The notes under the pieces: generated by a model | Database searches by the model: none | Told to the model about the DNA's origin: nothing | What the model saw: the letters and a program-made list of their open reading frames with translations, nothing else | Assembly: GCA_964561495.1 (NCBI GenBank) | Contig: CAZLPW010000047.1 | Location: forward strand, 1-15,799 | Direction: 5' to 3' | DNA from: CAZLPW01 sp964561495 | GTDB taxonomy: Bacteria > Fidelibacterota > Marinisomatia > Marinisomatales > UBA1611 | Length of the DNA: 15,799 nucleotides | Program-made: the position numbers and the translations under genes | In this document: positions 6,340 through 15,054 of the stretch, in pieces | Numbering within the stretch: position 1 is the first letter of the stretch | Layout of the letters: each line of letters begins with the position of its first letter

Positions 6340-6765
6340 TTATTGGTTTACGTAGGCTCGAAGATCAGATATATAAAAATCATCATATCCGCTCGCATCT
6401 TCAACTGAGATCTCAAGCTCCCAATTTTGAGATATACCTGCCTGCAAGGTATTAGTAACTCTGTAACTATCTCCCGTAATAATAAAAGTATTACCAGACT
6501 CATTCTCATAATAGAACTGACCCTCGACAAACCAGGGACTTGGTATAACAGCAGAATTACTGGTATTGGTAACAACACCTGTTGCCTTTAGTTTATTAGC
6601 TTCGGCAGAATATTCAATATTAGAAAATTGCACAAACCCAATCTCATTAACATTCTCAGAACCAGTCAAATCACTACCCGGCTCACAACCAATAATGATT
6701 GCAAAGGACAAAAAAATATGTTTTAGTTTGATTGTGACGCTATTTTTATTATTGCTTAGTATCAT
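6340..6765 (-). CDS. Small lipoprotein with an FxLYD-like beta-sandwich domain
   Basis: A 141-residue predicted lipoprotein. A basic N-terminus and hydrophobic helix lead to a lipobox I24-I25-G26-C27, so Cys27 would be lipidated. The mature part carries a single beta-sandwich that looks like the FxLYD family: ATGVVTNTSNSAV (the strand with 'new versus old' contact residues), a central strand pair around FYYENESG, WELEIS, and the ending FYISDLRAYVNQ. Such domains are found on envelope proteins and have no known enzymatic role. A GAGGAG lies 8 bases before the ATG at 6765. The gene sits after tRNA-Val and just before the secreted protein gene, in what is probably a small envelope transcription unit. 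Confidence 0.78.
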   Translation of the reverse strand: MILSNNKNSVTIKLKHIFLSFAIIIGCEPGSDLTGSENVNEIGFVQFSNIEYSAEANKLKATGVVTNTSNSAVIPSPWFVEGQFYYENESGNTFIITGDSYRVTNTLQAGISQNWELEISVEDASGYDDFYISDLRAYVNQ

Positions 6766-6809
6766 AACATCTGCTCCTCATCTAATATCAGAAAGATATT
6801 AATATATAT

Positions 6810-6815
6810 ATTATA
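6810..6815 (-). promoter_or_regulatory. Possible -10 element for the lipoprotein gene
   Basis: A perfect TATAAT on the minus strand lies about 45 bases before the lipoprotein start, in the short gap after tRNA-Val. No good -35 hexamer is found 16-19 bases upstream and the surroundings are AT-rich, so this may be chance. Read-through from lon and the tRNA is the alternative. Confidence 0.3.
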
Positions 6816-6841
6816 TAAACTAAAGAATTATTATTAATAGT

Positions 6842-6918
6842 TGGTGGGCGATGAGAGATTCGAACTCCCGACACCTGCGGTGTAAACGCAGTGCTCTAAC
6901 CAACTGAGCTAATCGCCC
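6842..6918 (-). tRNA. tRNA-Val (anticodon UAC), CCA encoded
   Basis: A complete 77-base cloverleaf. The acceptor stem GGGCGAT pairs with ATCGCCC, the D arm contains TTAGCTCAGTTGGTTAGAGC, the anticodon stem CTGCG/CGCAG holds the loop TTTACAC with anticodon TAC, and the T arm contains GTTCGAATC. The 3' end is A followed by genomic CCA. It begins 21 bases after the lon stop codon with no terminator between, so it may be processed from the lon transcript. Confidence 0.97.
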
Positions 6919-6939
6919 TAAATTAGAAGAAAAATTACA

Positions 6940-9351
6940 TTATTTATTTTTCTTTGATGATGATTTTTTTTTGCCATTGCTCATACCTGGAATAGCGACC
7001 TTTAAAACATCAGCAATCTCTTTTGCGAAGTGGAAACTAAGATCTTTAGATACGTGCTCAGGTACATCCTCAAGATCTTTCCGGTTTAAGTCAGGCAGAA
7101 TAACCTCTTTGATACCTGAACGATGGGCTGCAGTAACCTTTTCTTTAACACCTCCTATCGGAAGCACATTTCCTCTTAGGGTGATTTCTCCTGTCATCGC
7201 AACCTTCTCCTTAACTGGATTTTTAGTGAGTAAAGATACTAAAGATGTAACCATACTCACACCCGCAGAGGGACCGTCCTTTGGTATAGCACCTGCGGGA
7301 ACATGGACATTTATTTTATTTTTTTGTTTAAAATCTTGATCTACACCATATAGATCTGCATTAGATCGAACAAATGTCATAGCTGCTGTGGCTGACTCTT
7401 TCATGACATCACCAAGTTGACCAGTTAGCGTTAGCTTTCCCTTTCCCTTCATTTGCGTAGACTCAACAAATAAAATGTCCCCCCCAGCTGCTGTCCAAGC
7501 TAGGCCAGTTACAACACCTGGTTTAGTCGCTCTCTCAGCTAACTCGGAATGAAACCGAGCCGCACCTAAATAATCACTGACCTTAGTTTTTGTGACCTTT
7601 GTTCTTTTCACCTTATTTTCAACGACTCCTCTAGCAACTTTTCTTAGGACATTTGCTATCTCCCGCTCCAGATTTCTAACTCCTGCTTCTCTAGTATAAG
7701 ACCGAATTAGCTCTTTGAGTGAGCCTTCATCAAAAGTGACATCGCTTTTAGTAAGACCATTTTCCTCTACCTGCTTAGGAACTATATGTCGTTTTGCAAT
7801 CTGTACTTTTTCATCTTCAATATATCCAGAAAAATCTAATACTTCCATACGATCTCGCAATGCTGGGGGTATCGCGTCTTGATAATTTGCGGTTGCAATA
7901 AACATAACATTGCTTAGATCAAAATCAACCTCAAGATAGTGATCACTAAAAGAATGATTTTGTTCTGGGTCCAGTACTTCAAGAAGCGCGGAGGAAGGAT
8001 CACCCCTAAAATCTGACCCGAGTTTATCTATCTCATCAAGCATAAAAACAGGATTATTTTTACCTGCTTTCTTAATACTCTGGATTATCCTACCTGGTAA
8101 TGCACCAATATATGTACGACGATGACCACGTATTTCAGCCTCATCACGGACACCACCAAGGGAGAGCCTAACAAACTCTCTTCCCATAGATCTCGCTATG
8201 GAGCGACCAAGAGATGTTTTACCTACACCAGGAGGCCCGCCAAAACATAAAATAGGACCACGAACGGATCCGTTCGGTTTCTTTTTTTGCTTTAGGTTTC
8301 GTACTGCGAGATACTCAATAATTCTTTCTTTTACTTTATCTAGACCATAGTGATCTTCATCTAAAATCTTTTTAGCCTCTTTCAGATCAATCCGATCTTT
8401 CGATGAAGAGCTCCAAGGAAGATCAGATAACCACTCTATATAGGTTCGTGAGACATTGTACTCTGGCGACTGAGTAGGTATTCTGGTTAAGCGATCCAAT
8501 TCTTTCATAGCAACTTTTTCAGCTTCTTCAGTCATTTTTGCAGCTTTTATTTTATCCTCAAGCTCTTTTATTTCAACCGTGCCTTCATCTTCGCCGAGCT
8601 CTTTTTTAATAGTTTTCATTTGCTCTCTAAGATAATACTCTCTCTGAGTTTTTGAAATCTCATCGTGGACCTCAGACTGAATTTCCTCACCAAGCTTAAT
8701 TCGCTGTATTTCTCGTGAAATTAGGTTAATAGCTTTTTCAAGCCTGAGTTTTATATCCAATTCTTCAAGTACTTCTTGTTTCTCTTTATTCGGGACTGTC
8801 AAAAGAGATATCGCTCTATCCGTTAGCCGATTCGGCTTTTGAATATTACTAAGCATGCCAGTATGCTCTTCAGTAAGATTTGGCGCAACATTCATTAATT
8901 CAGCGAATGACTGTCTAAGATTATTTGCTAATGCTTCAATCTCCAATTCATCTTCAACTGGTTCATCATCCACCAATTGAATCGCTGCCTTAAAATATGG
9001 TTCTGAACTAGTATAGTCTAATATTTTAACCCTCGATATCCCTTGGACTATAGCTGACTTACTACTGTCTGGCATATCAAAAACTTTTAATACATTTGCA
9101 AGCGTTCCATAAGAATACAGGTCCCCCTGATTTGGCTCCTCAATAGATCCATCTTCTTGAGCGACTACAACAATGTATCTTTTTTTTGGGTCTAATTCAT
9201 CAATTAATTTCAAAGATTTTTCACGCCCGATATAAATAGGTATAACCTGCTGTGGGAAAAGAACAGTATTCCTAAGAGGCATTACTGAGTAATGTTCAAC
9301 TCCTTCAATTGAAAAATTCTCTATATCTTTATCACTCATTTTTTCAGTCAT
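6940..9351 (-). CDS. lon: Lon protease (ATP-dependent, LonA type)
   Basis: An 803-residue cytosolic AAA+ protease that unfolds and degrades damaged and regulatory proteins. The N-terminal substrate-binding domain starts at HYSVMPLRNTVLFPQQ (20-35). A coiled, charged segment (about 210-285) leads to the AAA+ module with Walker A GGPPGVGKTS at 371-380 (Lys378) and Walker B FMLDEIDKLG. The protease domain has the Ser-Lys dyad Ser695 in DGPSAG and Lys738 in GGVKEK. Length and order match LonA. A lysine-rich tail (KKKSSSKKNK) follows the usual end. The ATG at 9351 has an AAGGA about 7 bases upstream; Met5 is a weaker alternative start. A sigma70-like promoter lies directly upstream, so lon is transcribed separately from the lipoate operon. 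Confidence 0.98.
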   Translation of the reverse strand: MTEKMSDKDIENFSIEGVEHYSVMPLRNTVLFPQQVIPIYIGREKSLKLIDELDPKKRYIVVVAQEDGSIEEPNQGDLYSYGTLANVLKVFDMPDSSKSAIVQGISRVKILDYTSSEPYFKAAIQLVDDEPVEDELEIEALANNLRQSFAELMNVAPNLTEEHTGMLSNIQKPNRLTDRAISLLTVPNKEKQEVLEELDIKLRLEKAINLISREIQRIKLGEEIQSEVHDEISKTQREYYLREQMKTIKKELGEDEGTVEIKELEDKIKAAKMTEEAEKVAMKELDRLTRIPTQSPEYNVSRTYIEWLSDLPWSSSSKDRIDLKEAKKILDEDHYGLDKVKERIIEYLAVRNLKQKKKPNGSVRGPILCFGGPPGVGKTSLGRSIARSMGREFVRLSLGGVRDEAEIRGHRRTYIGALPGRIIQSIKKAGKNNPVFMLDEIDKLGSDFRGDPSSALLEVLDPEQNHSFSDHYLEVDFDLSNVMFIATANYQDAIPPALRDRMEVLDFSGYIEDEKVQIAKRHIVPKQVEENGLTKSDVTFDEGSLKELIRSYTREAGVRNLEREIANVLRKVARGVVENKVKRTKVTKTKVSDYLGAARFHSELAERATKPGVVTGLAWTAAGGDILFVESTQMKGKGKLTLTGQLGDVMKESATAAMTFVRSNADLYGVDQDFKQKNKINVHVPAGAIPKDGPSAGVSMVTSLVSLLTKNPVKEKVAMTGEITLRGNVLPIGGVKEKVTAAHRSGIKEVILPDLNRKDLEDVPEHVSKDLSFHFAKEIADVLKVAIPGMSNGKKKSSSKKNK

Positions 9352-9368
9352 GAAATATCCTTAAAATT

Positions 9369-9397
9369 TTTATAAAAACTCACAATTATCATGCCAA
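9369..9397 (-). promoter_or_regulatory. Sigma70-like promoter for lon
   Basis: On the minus strand TTGGCA (9392-9397) and TATAAA (9369-9374) are separated by exactly 17 bases; each matches the consensus in 5 of 6 positions. Transcription would start near 9362 and give a very short leader of about 11 bases that still contains AAGGA. No heat-shock inverted repeat is seen in this gap of about 105 bases, and there is no clear terminator for the upstream gene there. Confidence 0.55.
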
Positions 9398-9456
9398 TTT
9401 AATTCTAGTGCTTTTTAGTCTTTTATGAAAAAACAACTATGCAAATATGACATAAA

Positions 9457-10062
9457 TTAAATAGAATTAATGGATCTAATAAACTTATTAAAATTTTCTT
9501 TCTGTTTACTAAGTATTTCTAAAGGACCCGTAGTTTTGAAATAATATTTCCCATCTGGAGCATCAACTATAGCCGCTAAAAGAGCATAATTCTTCATCTT
9601 CTCTATAGGACCAGTCATTCTCATATTTGATTTTAAATAGGTTCCCTCTAAATATGTAAAAGTAACATCAAAGTTATTTATATTCTCAGTCCACTCTATT
9701 GGTCTATTAGACTCACCCTCTAAATTTTCAATCTCAAATTGCTTGTACCAGCGCTCAAGGTTATCACCTATAGTACCACCTATGCCAAAGAAAACGACAA
9801 GCCGAGTATTTTTATTCTTCCCTGGTAATAAAAACTGAGCCAGACGCATTGAATTCGAGGGGTTCTCTTGTTCCCATGATTCAGGCAACATAAACCTAAG
9901 TTCTCCAATATTTATTAATTTATTTTTATCAAAATTAGTTTGGTTCTTATGGTATAATTCTAGATCATCTGGAATTTCCTTAGACTCCGAAAAAGTAATA
10001 TATGATCCTAGTATTAATGCGATGAATCCTGAAAAAATTATGACTAACCTTTGTGAGTTCAT
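9457..10062 (-). CDS. Membrane-anchored protein of unknown function, PsbP-like appearance
   Basis: A 201-residue protein with an N-terminal membrane anchor or uncleaved signal (residues 6-22, hydrophobic) and a single extracytoplasmic domain. The domain contains LRFMLPESWEQ near 55-65, a basic strand leading to VVFFGIGG, and GDNLERWYKQF near 99-109. The pattern of a glycine pair followed by N-x-x-RW-x-x-QF recurs in uncharacterised secreted proteins of several bacterial phyla and has a loose likeness to PsbP/DUF-type alpha-beta sandwiches. Its start codon shares one base with the lipA stop in a TAATG junction, so translation is coupled to lipA. The reason for the link with lipoate metabolism is unknown. 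I do not assign a function. Confidence 0.75.
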   Translation of the reverse strand: MNSQRLVIIFSGFIALILGSYITFSESKEIPDDLELYHKNQTNFDKNKLINIGELRFMLPESWEQENPSNSMRLAQFLLPGKNKNTRLVVFFGIGGTIGDNLERWYKQFEIENLEGESNRPIEWTENINNFDVTFTYLEGTYLKSNMRMTGPIEKMKNYALLAAIVDAPDGKYYFKTTGPLEILSKQKENFNKFIRSINSI

Positions 10063-10925
10063 TACAGCATTGACAATCTGGCTTGTTCATCGGCATGATA
10101 TGAACTTCTAACTAAGGAACCAGACTCTACAACTTTAAACCCCATTCCCAAGCCTATTTTTTTGTACTCCTTGAACTCCTCATCGCTAATATACCGCTCA
10201 ACTGGGAGGTGCTTTTTTGATGGTTGTAGATATTGCCCGATAGTAAAAATAGACACACCTATATTGTTAACCTCGCTCATGGTTTGAATAACCTCTTCAA
10301 AATTTTCTCCAAGCCCAACCATTATTCCAGTTTTGGTAAGCAATCCATAATCAACAGAGTTTTTAAGCACCTCTAGACTTCGTTGCCAATTAGCCTGGCT
10401 CCTCACCTTTTTACTTATTCTTTTAACACACTCAACATTATGGCTGAAAATTTCAGGTTTTGAATCAAAAACTTTTTTTTGCGAAGGGAAATGTCCTCTA
10501 AAATCTGGAGTAAGCACTTCAACAGTACACTTAGGTACATGATGATGAATTTCATCAATAGTCTCGGCCCAAATGCTTGCGCCATAGTCGCCCTTTATAT
10601 CATCGCGATCAACAGAAGTTATTACGACATGTTTGAGTCCCATTTTTTTTACAGCAATTGCAGTTCTATAAGGCTCTAAAGTATCATCCCAGGTTGGTCT
10701 ACCCGTTTTGACAGCACAAAATCCACAAGCACGAGTGCAAATGTCTCCAAGAATCATTATCGTAGCAGTGCGTCTTTCCCAGCATTCAAAGATATTTGGA
10801 CATCTCGCTTCAACACAAACAGTATTTAGTTTATTTTTTTTTATTGTATCCTCTACAAAATTATAGCTCCTAGTTTTATGGAGACGAATTTTAGGTTTTC
10901 TATTTATGCTAACTGTAGTTTTCAT
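10062..10925 (-). CDS. lipA: Lipoyl synthase
   Basis: A 287-residue radical SAM enzyme that inserts two sulfurs into octanoyl chains carried on lipoyl domains, finishing lipoate in place. The auxiliary 4Fe-4S cluster ligands are C37-x4-C42-x5-C48, and the radical SAM cluster is C63-x3-C67-x2-C70. The C-terminal RSSYHAD segment provides the serine ligand of the auxiliary cluster. The length is on the short side of normal. The gene lies 8 bases after the methyltransferase stop and lacks a visible Shine-Dalgarno, so it is probably coupled to it. With lipB upstream in the same operon it completes endogenous lipoate assembly on the E2 encoded nearby. Confidence 0.98.
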   Translation of the reverse strand: MKTTVSINRKPKIRLHKTRSYNFVEDTIKKNKLNTVCVEARCPNIFECWERRTATIMILGDICTRACGFCAVKTGRPTWDDTLEPYRTAIAVKKMGLKHVVITSVDRDDIKGDYGASIWAETIDEIHHHVPKCTVEVLTPDFRGHFPSQKKVFDSKPEIFSHNVECVKRISKKVRSQANWQRSLEVLKNSVDYGLLTKTGIMVGLGENFEEVIQTMSEVNNIGVSIFTIGQYLQPSKKHLPVERYISDEEFKEYKKIGLGMGFKVVESGSLVRSSYHADEQARLSML

Positions 10926-10933
10926 AAGGGATA

Positions 10934-11755
10934 TTAAACTTTTTGAAAAAGGAAAATCATATATTTCCTATATTTTTTGAATTTTTCACTATCAATAAGC
11001 TCTAATTGTTTCTTTTTTTTATCAAACTTATTTCCTATTAAAGACGAAATAACACTTGTCATTTTAGGATATTTTCTATTTGCAGAAAGATTAACATACT
11101 CTAATACAGGTTCAATGAATCGTTTTAAAAAATAACTTCCGTAATCTAAGGTAGGCATAGTATTTAAAGTTTGGTCGTATTCTTTAATGATTTTAAATCC
11201 TTTATCTTTCGCATGGCTAAGGTAGTCTTTAAGATTATGAGAAGATTTTAAATGAAGACTATCAGAATTATCATTCTGGTAAACAAAATAGTCTGAAGAA
11301 AGAATATATCCATTCGGTTGAAGAATATGATTCGCTTTTGCAAAACCTTTTTCCATATCTATGTAGCAGGCACTTTCACTTTCCAATATTAGATCATATT
11401 TTTTTTCTGTTTGAAAATCCTCAAATTTTGTTCTGTGAAAGATTATTTTTTTTTTGAATTTCTCATCAATTACTTTATTCTGAAATTTATCTGGAGATAA
11501 GGTCTCTACTGTATAACCTTTTTCTAGAAGGTATTTTGCATTACCACCGATTCCGCAGCCAACATCAATAATTGATGACACATCCTTAGGAATAAAGGAT
11601 GACAGATGCTCGATATATCGCTCTTGGGCGTTATGGATATCATTTAAAGTTATTTTACTTAATTCAAGACTATCTGGATTATCCCAAAATCCATAGTGCA
11701 AATACTCTGATCTTAAAATTTCAGAGTATAGTTTTAAAACATTATCGACTGCCAT
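10934..11755 (-). CDS. Class I SAM-dependent methyltransferase, substrate unknown
   Basis: A 273-residue soluble protein with a Rossmann methyltransferase fold. Motif I is IIDVGCGIGG at 62-71, the acidic strand-2 end is missing its usual Asp/Glu (ETLSPDK), post-motif residues LILESESACYID form the next strand and loop, and NGYILSSDYF corresponds to motif III. The N-terminal YGFWDN stretch recalls small-molecule methyltransferases of the UbiE/tocopherol-methyltransferase and phosphoethanolamine-methyltransferase groups. The C-terminal third is lysine-rich. An AGGGG precedes the ATG at 11755, and the gene sits 13 bases after E2 and 8 before lipA, so it is firmly in the dehydrogenase-lipoate operon. 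No role for methylation in that pathway is known to me; a protein, lipid or acyl substrate are all possible. Confidence 0.83.
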   Translation of the reverse strand: MAVDNVLKLYSEILRSEYLHYGFWDNPDSLELSKITLNDIHNAQERYIEHLSSFIPKDVSSIIDVGCGIGGNAKYLLEKGYTVETLSPDKFQNKVIDEKFKKKIIFHRTKFEDFQTEKKYDLILESESACYIDMEKGFAKANHILQPNGYILSSDYFVYQNDNSDSLHLKSSHNLKDYLSHAKDKGFKIIKEYDQTLNTMPTLDYGSYFLKRFIEPVLEYVNLSANRKYPKMTSVISSLIGNKFDKKKKQLELIDSEKFKKYRKYMIFLFQKV

Positions 11756-11768
11756 TATCTACCCCTAA

Positions 11769-13049
11769 TCAAAGAATTTTCGATAAATCCTTATTCTCTA
11801 AGTTATGACGAACTTTTTCAATGAATTTTGACCCGCCTGCACCATCAATTAATCTATGATCAAAACCTAAGGTCATTAACATCATACTCCGGATCGCTAT
11901 GCTATCCCCACTTTTAGATTCAACTACTACTGGTTGTTTTTTTATCGCGCCCATACCCAATATACCTACATTCGGTTGATTAATAATTGGAGTACCACCA
12001 CGCACCCCAAACACACCGAAGTTTGTTATAGTAAATGTCGAACCTGACAAATCATCAGGACTAATTGTCTCAGATCTTGTTTTTAGAACTATGCCATTTA
12101 CTGCACGACATAGACCCAAAAAGTTTTTTTCTTCACAGTTCTTAATTACAGGAACAAGCAAACCTGAATTAACTGCAACAGCGAGTCCAATATTTAAATT
12201 TTTATGGTGTTCTATATTAGTGCCCTCTAATGAAGAATTCATAATTGGGAATTCATTTAAAGCATGAACAACTGAGTCAATTATAAAAGGCGTAACCGTC
12301 AAAGAAAATTCTTCTTGCCTAAAAAACCTTTCCTCATTCTTTGAAATACACCCCATTATTTGTGTCATATCAACTTCACTAAATACATAAACATGAGCAG
12401 AAGTATCTAGACTGTGTCGCATATGCTGAGAAATTTGCTTTCTGATATTAGACATTTTTTTAATTTGTTTAGGCATATGTGCAACAATTTCTGGTTTTTC
12501 CTGTTCTGGCTTAGGCTCTGGCCTTATCAACTCTTTAGTACTATGATGACTGATATATAATTGAAAATCTTTTTTTGTTACTCTACCTCCTCTTCCTGTA
12601 CCAATTACTTTTTCTAATTCTGAAAGAGGAACATCATTTTCAGCTGCCATACGCATTACAACTGGAGTATAATATTTCTTAGTTCCTTTTTTTATATTTA
12701 CGGATGAATTGTCATCCGCAATATCTATATCAGGCAACTTAGAAGTAGCCACCTTTTCTTTAGCTTTTTTTTCTTCAGTTTCTCTTTTCTCAGGAAAGTT
12801 TTGATCAGCATTTTCAGAATCTATTTTCGCGATCACCTTTCCGACTTCAACGGTTTCATTAACATCCGCCAAAATCTCAATAATAGTACCTTCAGCTGAA
12901 CTAGGAATCTCTGAGTCAACTTTGTCTGTACTTATCTCCAGTAATATTTCATCTTTTGATATCCGATCACCTATATTTTTCTTCCATTCAATAATGGTGC
13001 CTTCCATAATAGATTCACCCATTTTAGGCATTACTATTTCAACAATCAT
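11769..13049 (-). CDS. 2-oxoacid dehydrogenase E2, dihydrolipoyl acyltransferase
   Basis: A 426-residue core component that carries acyl groups on a lipoyl arm and passes them to CoA. Domains in order: one lipoyl domain (1-80) with the lipoylated Lys43 in STDKVDSEI; a charged, flexible linker; a peripheral-subunit binding domain (about 127-167) ending GTGRGGRVTKKDF; and the catalytic acyltransferase domain (about 200-426) with HRLIDG containing His398 and Asp402. The single lipoyl domain and sequence style fit branched-chain (BkdB-like) E2 rather than 2-oxoglutarate E2, but pyruvate cannot be excluded. A GGAG lies 8 bases before the ATG, which follows the E1 stop by one base. LipB and LipA from the same operon would modify Lys43. 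Confidence 0.95.
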   Translation of the reverse strand: MIVEIVMPKMGESIMEGTIIEWKKNIGDRISKDEILLEISTDKVDSEIPSSAEGTIIEILADVNETVEVGKVIAKIDSENADQNFPEKRETEEKKAKEKVATSKLPDIDIADDNSSVNIKKGTKKYYTPVVMRMAAENDVPLSELEKVIGTGRGGRVTKKDFQLYISHHSTKELIRPEPKPEQEKPEIVAHMPKQIKKMSNIRKQISQHMRHSLDTSAHVYVFSEVDMTQIMGCISKNEERFFRQEEFSLTVTPFIIDSVVHALNEFPIMNSSLEGTNIEHHKNLNIGLAVAVNSGLLVPVIKNCEEKNFLGLCRAVNGIVLKTRSETISPDDLSGSTFTITNFGVFGVRGGTPIINQPNVGILGMGAIKKQPVVVESKSGDSIAIRSMMLMTLGFDHRLIDGAGGSKFIEKVRHNLENKDLSKIL

Positions 13050-13050
13050 G

Positions 13051-15054
13051 CTAATACTCCAGCAATTCTATAATAGAGAAAGCAATATCATCCACGTGAG
13101 GTAATATTTCTTCCTCCAAAAAAGGATTATAAGGTATCGGCGCATCTTTCGCGCCTACCCTTCTAATAGGGCCATCAAGATTTTCGAAACAATGCTCCGC
13201 TAACAGAGCTGAAATTTCTGCTCCTGGACCACTAGTTAAATTATCTTCATGAACAATAAGCGCTTTCCCTGTTTTCTTAATTGACTCTTCGATAGTGGAA
13301 AAATCTAGTGGGTTTAGAGTACGCAGATCAATTATTTCAACCAACCCATTTTCAATCTCATTTGATTTTATTGCATCAATCGACTTTTGGACCATTGCGC
13401 CCCATGTAATTATCGATAAACTATCACCCTCTTGGACTATTTTAGCCTTTCCAAAAGGTAATAAATAATTTTTATCTGGCTCTTCGGACGAAGCATAGCT
13501 TTGTCTATATAAAGATTTATGTTCCATAAAAATTACGGGATCATTCATCCGACAGGCCATTTTTAATAAACCCTTAGCATCTGAGGCATTTGAAGGATAC
13601 GCAATATAAATACCTGGTAAATGAAAAAAGAAACCATCAATAGACTGGCTGTGACACAAGCCGCCATGAATATATCCCCCTACAGGCGCTCTTATAACCA
13701 TCGGACAATTCCACGCATTGTTAGATCTGTAACGCAAAGTAACAACCTCATTTCTAATTTGCATCATTGCCGTCCAAATATAATCAGCAAATTGAATCTC
13801 GACCACTGGCTTATAGCCCGTAACAGCCATTCCAATTGCAGTACCAATTATTGATGATTCCGCAAGAGGAGAATTAAATACACGATCTGTACCAAACTGA
13901 TTCGATAAACCTTTTGTTGCTGTAAAAACGCCACCCTTTGGATCTGCTATATCCTGACCAAATATTATCATTTTCTCATTTTTTATCATTTCTTCTTTTA
14001 AAGCATGGTTAATTGCATCAACCATTACAACATTATCCTCTATAATATTTTTTTCAGTCTCAACTAAATTATTTTCATTACTATATACATGATTAATTGC
14101 AGAACCTGGATCTGGGTGCTCTTGTAATTCTGCCCATTCTGCATCTAGATCTACTAGATTATTTATATCCTTGTGCAGGATGTCAGATTTTTTTTGAGTT
14201 ATTATCTTATTCTTTATACAATACTCTTCCATAATCATTACAGGATCTCTTTTTTTATCCTTTTCCAAATCTTTATTTGAACGATATTTTCTATGATCAT
14301 CTGAACTAGAATGAGGCAATAAACGGACAACATTTGAAACAATCAAAGATGGACCTCTACCCTTTCTGGCCCGTTGAGAAGCCTGCTTAAAAGCAAGATT
14401 AGTTTCAAAATAATCAGTCCCATCTACATCATATTTATATAGATTTTCATAGCCTGAAGCTAGAGCGCTTATAGAGCCCCCCGTTTGCTCAGATTTATGA
14501 GTACTTATAGCATATTCATTATCTTGAATATGAAATACTATGGGCGCTTTAGCTCTGCTTGACCAATTTAAAGCCTCATGAAAATCACCCTGACTAGTAG
14601 TGCCCTCACCAGCAGAAACATAAACAATTTCTTTTGTATTATCTAATTTTCTAGCTAAGGCACAACCTACGGCCTGCAAAAACTGGGTGCCAGTCGAGCT
14701 TGATTGGCTCACAATCCTTAATTTTTTTAGTCCATAATGGTGCGGAAGCTGTCTCCCACCAGAGCTGGGATCTTCTGCTCTAGCTAAAGAGCCAAGCATA
14801 TGATCTCTGGCATTCATGCCAATACCAATGCAAAATGCAAGATCACGATAGTATGGGAAAAACCAATCTTCTCCAGGTCTAAAAACTACTGAAGCAGCGA
14901 GTTGTGCAGCCTCATGACCAGAGCAACCCATATGAAAAAAACTCTTGCTCTGTTTTAAAAGGGTCAACATCTTATTATCTAAAGATCTAGACAAAATCAT
15001 ATTTTTATATACATCAAGAATTTGTTTTTTTGTAAAACCGTAAAACCTAGCCAT
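13051..15054 (-). CDS. 2-oxoacid dehydrogenase E1, alpha and beta subunits fused
   Basis: A 667-residue thiamine-diphosphate enzyme that decarboxylates a 2-oxoacid and acylates the lipoyl arm of E2. Residues 1-330 are the alpha part with the ThDP motif reading G149-E150-G151 and ending near Asn179; residues 342-667 are the beta part with catalytic-pocket Glu399 in SPLAESSIIG and a typical transketolase C-terminal domain. The alpha and beta genes are separate in many bacteria; the fused form is known in Bacteroidota and related lineages. GEG in place of the usual GDG is seen in some of these fused proteins. The branched-chain family is the best fit, but pyruvate or other 2-oxoacids are possible. 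The start overlaps the lipB end by 8 bases and the end is one base from E2. Confidence 0.94.
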   Translation of the reverse strand: MARFYGFTKKQILDVYKNMILSRSLDNKMLTLLKQSKSFFHMGCSGHEAAQLAASVVFRPGEDWFFPYYRDLAFCIGIGMNARDHMLGSLARAEDPSSGGRQLPHHYGLKKLRIVSQSSSTGTQFLQAVGCALARKLDNTKEIVYVSAGEGTTSQGDFHEALNWSSRAKAPIVFHIQDNEYAISTHKSEQTGGSISALASGYENLYKYDVDGTDYFETNLAFKQASQRARKGRGPSLIVSNVVRLLPHSSSDDHRKYRSNKDLEKDKKRDPVMIMEEYCIKNKIITQKKSDILHKDINNLVDLDAEWAELQEHPDPGSAINHVYSNENNLVETEKNIIEDNVVMVDAINHALKEEMIKNEKMIIFGQDIADPKGGVFTATKGLSNQFGTDRVFNSPLAESSIIGTAIGMAVTGYKPVVEIQFADYIWTAMMQIRNEVVTLRYRSNNAWNCPMVIRAPVGGYIHGGLCHSQSIDGFFFHLPGIYIAYPSNASDAKGLLKMACRMNDPVIFMEHKSLYRQSYASSEEPDKNYLLPFGKAKIVQEGDSLSIITWGAMVQKSIDAIKSNEIENGLVEIIDLRTLNPLDFSTIEESIKKTGKALIVHEDNLTSGPGAEISALLAEHCFENLDGPIRRVGAKDAPIPYNPFLEEEILPHVDDIAFSIIELLEY

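Noticed and set aside
6348..6578. Second minus-strand frame inside the lipoprotein gene
   Set aside because: It overlaps the lipoprotein in another frame and shows no domain or ribosome binding site; the lipoprotein has a lipobox and a clear Shine-Dalgarno.
6783..6801. Hairpin TAATATC/GATATTA before the lipoprotein
   Set aside because: Only 7 A/T-rich pairs and no T-run, so neither a terminator nor a clear operator can be claimed.
13621..13854. Plus-strand frame inside E1
   Set aside because: It is antisense to a conserved part of the E1 beta half and has no recognisable protein features.
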